Shown: positions 7,818 to 9,739 of the stretch, in pieces
How the letters are laid out: each line of letters begins with the position of its first letter
How positions within the stretch are numbered: the stretch's first letter is position 1
Source: Clostridia bacterium
Lineage (GTDB): Bacteria > Bacillota > Clostridia > Oscillospirales > CAG-272
DNA: 9,739 nucleotides
Assembly: GCA_017629395.1 (NCBI GenBank)
Contig: JAGBXH010000434.1
Location: forward strand, 1 to 9,739
Direction: 5' to 3'
Translations under genes and position numbers: made by a program
The notes under the pieces: generated by a model
What the model was told of the DNA's origin: nothing
What the model saw: only the letters and a program-made list of their open reading frames with translations
Databases searched by the model: none

Positions 7818-8735
7818 ATGGAAACACCCATCAAGCAAATATCGGGGCTCAGGCCCGAAACCATCAGAACCTATAATGACGGCGTGGTGCGCATGATGAG
7901 CGTGGTGCTCAATTTGGCGGCGGATGCGCTGGATGCGTCCGTGATTGACGAGATCGCGCGCGAGTGCGGTGTGTCGCGCGCATACGCGTACGCCGAGTGC
8001 TTAGCCGCACTTTGCGGTCTTGACACCTCGGGGCGCGATCGCGACCTGTTCCGCCATTATTTCGTGCCCATGATACACGAGCTCGATCCCGCGGACTTTG
8101 AAAACGATGCGTATTATCAAAATATTAAGATCAAGCCGGGCAAGAGCGGCAAATGGGAATACAGACAAATGAAGCTGAAGCCCTGCGAGGCGTTCGTGTG
8201 CAACGACTTTTTGGTCACGCGCGACGGGCGCATGATCCCGCAGCTGGGCTTCTTTATGCGCGAGTTTTCTTTCCCGGGCGTGCTGGAAAACGGCAGGGAA
8301 TGGATGACGCTGATGCCAAACGAAACCGTGACTTCTAAACAAGCGATTGAAAAATCACATGGAAAAGTGCTGACTTTCGGACTTGGACTGGGGTATTTTG
8401 CCTATATGGCGGCAAGAAAGCCCGAGGTCGAGTCGGTCACCGTGGTGGATCTGAGCGCGGATGCCATCGCACTTTTTGAGCAAAATCTGCTGCCGCAGAT
8501 GGAGTGTAGAGACAAGATCAAGGTCGTGCACGCGGACGCGTTTGCCTTTGCCGAGCAGCACTATCCGAGAGACGAATTTGACTTTGTGTTTGCCGATATC
8601 TGGCATGACGTCTCGGACGGCAAGGATCTCTACCTGCGTTTTAAGCAGCTGGAACGCCTTAACGGGCGCACGGAATACACGTATTGGTTGGAAAACTCAA
8701 TCAAATGTTACATTGACGACACGCTTTGGCCGTAA
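7818..8735 (+). CDS. Class I SAM-dependent methyltransferase-like protein
   Basis: A 305-residue protein with the Rossmann signature of class I methyltransferases: motif I VLTFGLGLGYFAYMA (184-198), an acidic residue ending the second strand in VTVVDLS (Asp211), HADAF (238-242) as the adenine-contacting acidic motif, and FDFVFADIWHD (254-264) as the fourth strand. The methyltransferase half (about 175-290) resembles the spermidine-synthase-like branch, but the substrate cannot be read from the sequence. The N-terminal half (1-170) matches no domain I recognise. Residues 43-65 (IDEIARECGVSRAYAYAECL) look like a helix-turn-helix or small helical bundle. It has no signal peptide, so it should be cytoplasmic. 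It is transcribed divergently from the LRR gene and read towards the small lipoprotein gene 47 bp downstream. Its codon use is richer in GCG and CGC than that of its neighbours. The methyltransferase fold is well supported; the function is not. Confidence 0.85.
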   Translation: METPIKQISGLRPETIRTYNDGVVRMMSVVLNLAADALDASVIDEIARECGVSRAYAYAECLAALCGLDTSGRDRDLFRHYFVPMIHELDPADFENDAYYQNIKIKPGKSGKWEYRQMKLKPCEAFVCNDFLVTRDGRMIPQLGFFMREFSFPGVLENGREWMTLMPNETVTSKQAIEKSHGKVLTFGLGLGYFAYMAARKPEVESVTVVDLSADAIALFEQNLLPQMECRDKIKVVHADAFAFAEQHYPRDEFDFVFADIWHDVSDGKDLYLRFKQLERLNGRTEYTYWLENSIKCYIDDTLWP

Positions 8736-8740
8736 AAATC

Positions 8741-8749
8741 TGCTATAAT
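8741..8749 (+). promoter_or_regulatory. Extended -10 element upstream of the small lipoprotein gene
   Basis: TGCTATAAT just after the methyltransferase stop matches the extended -10 consensus. No good -35 lies 16-18 bp upstream; a TTGACG at 8713-8718 is 25 bp away. It could be a weak separate promoter, with the gene also read through from 7759. Confidence 0.45.
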
Positions 8750-8770
8750 AACCATTCAATCAGGATGACA

Positions 8771-8777
8771 AAGGAGG
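8771..8777 (+). promoter_or_regulatory. Ribosome binding site of the small lipoprotein gene
   Basis: AAGGAGG lies 5 nt before the ATG at 8783. It selects this start over the in-frame ATG at 8765 and over further upstream in-frame starts. Confidence 0.9.
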
Positions 8778-8782
8778 ATATT

Positions 8783-9361
8783 ATGAAAAACAGAATTTCA
8801 TGCCTGGCATTATGTCTGTTGTTGCTTATCATTTTGGCAAGCTGCGAGACGGTTGAGGACACCTTCCCGATCTTTGAGTTTGAACAAAGCGACGCTTGGG
8901 TGGACGTAAACAATGCAACCTTGACCATGTATTTTGCAACGGAGGATCAAAACGGTGACGGTTGGATTCCCAACGACACCCTGGTGCTTTACGTAAGCAA
9001 CTCCGACAAAGCTCTTGCGTTTGACCACGCGGGGGAGAAAATTGCAGATTATCGATCGATCGAAGGGTATACGCCGTTATCCGAATATAGCCGCAGCTCG
9101 CATGGCAGCAAATATGCCGCGACCAAAATGCCATTCAGCGGACGTTTGAAGTATCAATATTGCGAGGATATCCTGATCCCGAGTGAGTATTTGCAGGGTG
9201 AGCAGGGTGAATTGCATTTTTATCTTTGCGACGTGTCCAAGACTCCCGATGGGTATATGATGGTCACGCTCAGGTATATCAAGAACGTGGGGTATCTGAC
9301 CAAGGATGGGATGGTCACGTTCGATTTTGAAAATTGCACTATAGGAAATCCTCGCCATTAA
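8783..9361 (+). CDS. Small secreted lipoprotein of unknown function
   Basis: A 192-residue protein with a type II signal peptide: basic start MKNR, hydrophobic core (about 7-17), lipobox LASC (Cys21). After cleavage it should be lipid-anchored outside the membrane. The mature part (about 171 residues) looks beta-rich and soluble, with no other membrane segment. D55-Q-N-G-D-G-W (55-61) resembles the start of an EF-hand or dockerin-type calcium loop, but it occurs once and the usual acidic residue at loop position 12 is Thr. Cys127, Cys149 and Cys184 are further cysteines. I recognise no family. It lies 47 bp after the methyltransferase gene on the same strand and ends just before a strong terminator. 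The two could form a transcript, although a possible own -10 element lies between them. Confidence 0.85.
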   Translation: MKNRISCLALCLLLLIILASCETVEDTFPIFEFEQSDAWVDVNNATLTMYFATEDQNGDGWIPNDTLVLYVSNSDKALAFDHAGEKIADYRSIEGYTPLSEYSRSSHGSKYAATKMPFSGRLKYQYCEDILIPSEYLQGEQGELHFYLCDVSKTPDGYMMVTLRYIKNVGYLTKDGMVTFDFENCTIGNPRH

Positions 9362-9367
9362 AATCTT

Positions 9368-9398
9368 TCCCCGAGCCGCGCCATGCGCGGCTCGGGGA
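9368..9398 (+). terminator. Strong rho-independent terminator
   Basis: A 13-bp GC-rich perfect stem (9369-9381 with 9385-9397, CCCCGAGCCGCGC/GCGCGGCTCGGGG), extended by one T-A pair, closes a 3-nt CAT loop. It is followed by ATTTTCTTT. It starts 7 bp after the small lipoprotein stop and should end that transcript. Confidence 0.93.
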
Positions 9399-9417
9399 TT
9401 TTCTTTGCCGAAAAAAC

Positions 9418-9426
9418 TGCTATAAT
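9418..9426 (+). promoter_or_regulatory. Possible extended -10 element after the terminator
   Basis: TGCTATAAT is identical to the element at 8741-8749. No clear -35 is present at normal spacing. It may be an additional weak start for the gene at 9525. Confidence 0.35.
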
Positions 9427-9439
9427 TTTCACAATCTTA

Positions 9440-9468
9440 TTGCATTTGACAAAAGTATATGGTATAAT
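9440..9468 (+). promoter_or_regulatory. Promoter of the gene at 9525
   Basis: -10 TATAAT (9463-9468) with an extended TGG before it, and a weak -35 TTGCAT (9440-9445) at a 17-bp spacer. A perfect TTGACA at 9446-9451 is only 11 bp from this -10, too close to be its -35. The predicted leader is about 50 nt. Confidence 0.65.
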
Positions 9469-9524
9469 GGACAAGGTTAATACCAACGTAAAAACACCTT
9501 ATACATACAGAAAGGGTATTCAAC

Positions 9525-9739
9525 ATGGCAAAAAAGGTAATTGATAAGTTCACCGCACTTGCGGGCGAGAACGTCGATCCCCGTACCAGAAGATATCTCG
9601 TTCCCAAGAGAGTCGTTCTGACCAAGGGTAACGTCACGGGTGCTGAAAACCTGCTTGACGAAAAGAGCAACCAGATCACGCTGGTGGTAGGACAGGACAA
9701 CTGCACGCTGCGCAACGAGCCCGGTAAGCCCCACGCGGC
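9525..9739 (+). CDS. N-terminus of a protein of unknown function (right end beyond window)
   Basis: The ATG at 9525 follows AAAGGG by 8 nt, and 71 complete codons remain before the window ends. The visible part starts MAKKVIDKFTALAGENVDP and contains RRYLVPKRVVLTKGNVTGAE (22-41) and ITLVVGQDNC. There is no signal peptide or membrane segment, so it should be cytoplasmic. The arrangement 'R-Y-hydrophobic-P-K-R-hydrophobic..GNVT.AE.LL' reminds me of the start of some clostridial six-hairpin glycosidases (alpha-L-rhamnosidase-like). This is memory-based and weak; the catalytic part is not in the window. Codon use is as strongly biased (AAG, AAC, GTC, ACC, CTG) as in the LRR gene. It is separated from the upstream gene by the terminator at 9368-9398. 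Confidence 0.7.
   Translation, partial: MAKKVIDKFTALAGENVDPRTRRYLVPKRVVLTKGNVTGAENLLDEKSNQITLVVGQDNCTLRNEPGKPHA

Noticed and set aside
7806..7820. TTG at 7806 as the methyltransferase start
   Set aside because: It overlaps the GGAGG ribosome binding site, which serves the ATG at 7818.
8713..8749. TTGACG at 8713 with TATAAT at 8744 as a full promoter
   Set aside because: The spacer would be 25 bp, far from 16-18; only the extended -10 is supported.
8726..8782. Upstream starts (TTG 8726, ATG 8765) for the small lipoprotein
   Set aside because: They would put extra residues before the signal peptide, and the AAGGAGG site fits the ATG at 8783.
9446..9468. Perfect TTGACA at 9446 with TATAAT at 9463 as the promoter pair
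   Set aside because: The spacer is only 11 bp; TTGCAT at 9440 with a 17-bp spacer is the better pairing.
9479..9520. AATACC (9479-9484) pairing with GGTATT (9515-9520) near the ribosome binding site, as a riboswitch-like hairpin
   Set aside because: Only 6 bp across a 30-nt loop; such a match can easily occur by chance and no known riboswitch core is seen.

Overview
The window looks like chromosomal DNA of a gut-type Clostridia/Firmicutes bacterium; this is an inference. It rests on strong AGGAGG-type ribosome binding sites, SigA-type promoters with extended -10 boxes, lipoprotein signal peptides, intermediate GC content, and a giant BspA-like leucine-rich-repeat surface protein of a kind common in such genomes. 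I see no tRNA, rRNA, CRISPR array, insertion sequence or phage gene.

Layout. Positions 1-7602 are one uninterrupted minus-strand reading frame of at least 2534 codons that runs off the left edge. It encodes a lipoprotein built, from the N-terminus, of a lipobox signal peptide, low-complexity Gly- and Asn-rich linkers, beta-sandwich-like domains, a tandem array of about 92-residue Fn3/Ig-like repeats, a GLUG/beta-helix-like segment, and at least 32 LRR_5 (BspA-type) repeats grouped into blocks by a recurring Trp-rich module of about 80 residues. The very long plus-strand open frames over this gene (for example 10-2709 and 4567-7134) are antisense shadows. They arise because the gene hardly uses the codons TTA, CTA and TCA.

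Positions 7603-7817 form a divergent promoter region. It holds a consensus promoter for each direction, three T-tracts spaced exactly 21 bp apart between them, and an AT-rich inverted repeat in the leader of the giant gene. To the right, 7818-8735 (+) encodes a class I SAM-dependent methyltransferase-like protein. 8783-9361 (+) encodes a small lipoprotein and is closed by a strong intrinsic terminator at 9368-9398. A fourth gene starts at 9525 (+) behind its own promoter and runs off the right edge; it is possibly a glycoside hydrolase, but this is very tentative.

Functionally, the giant protein and the small lipoprotein should both be displayed on the outer face of the membrane. Nothing in the sequence ties the methyltransferase to them beyond the shared divergent promoter region. 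I found no convincing new multi-gene system. The most noteworthy object is the mosaic giant surface lipoprotein and its higher-order repeat structure.
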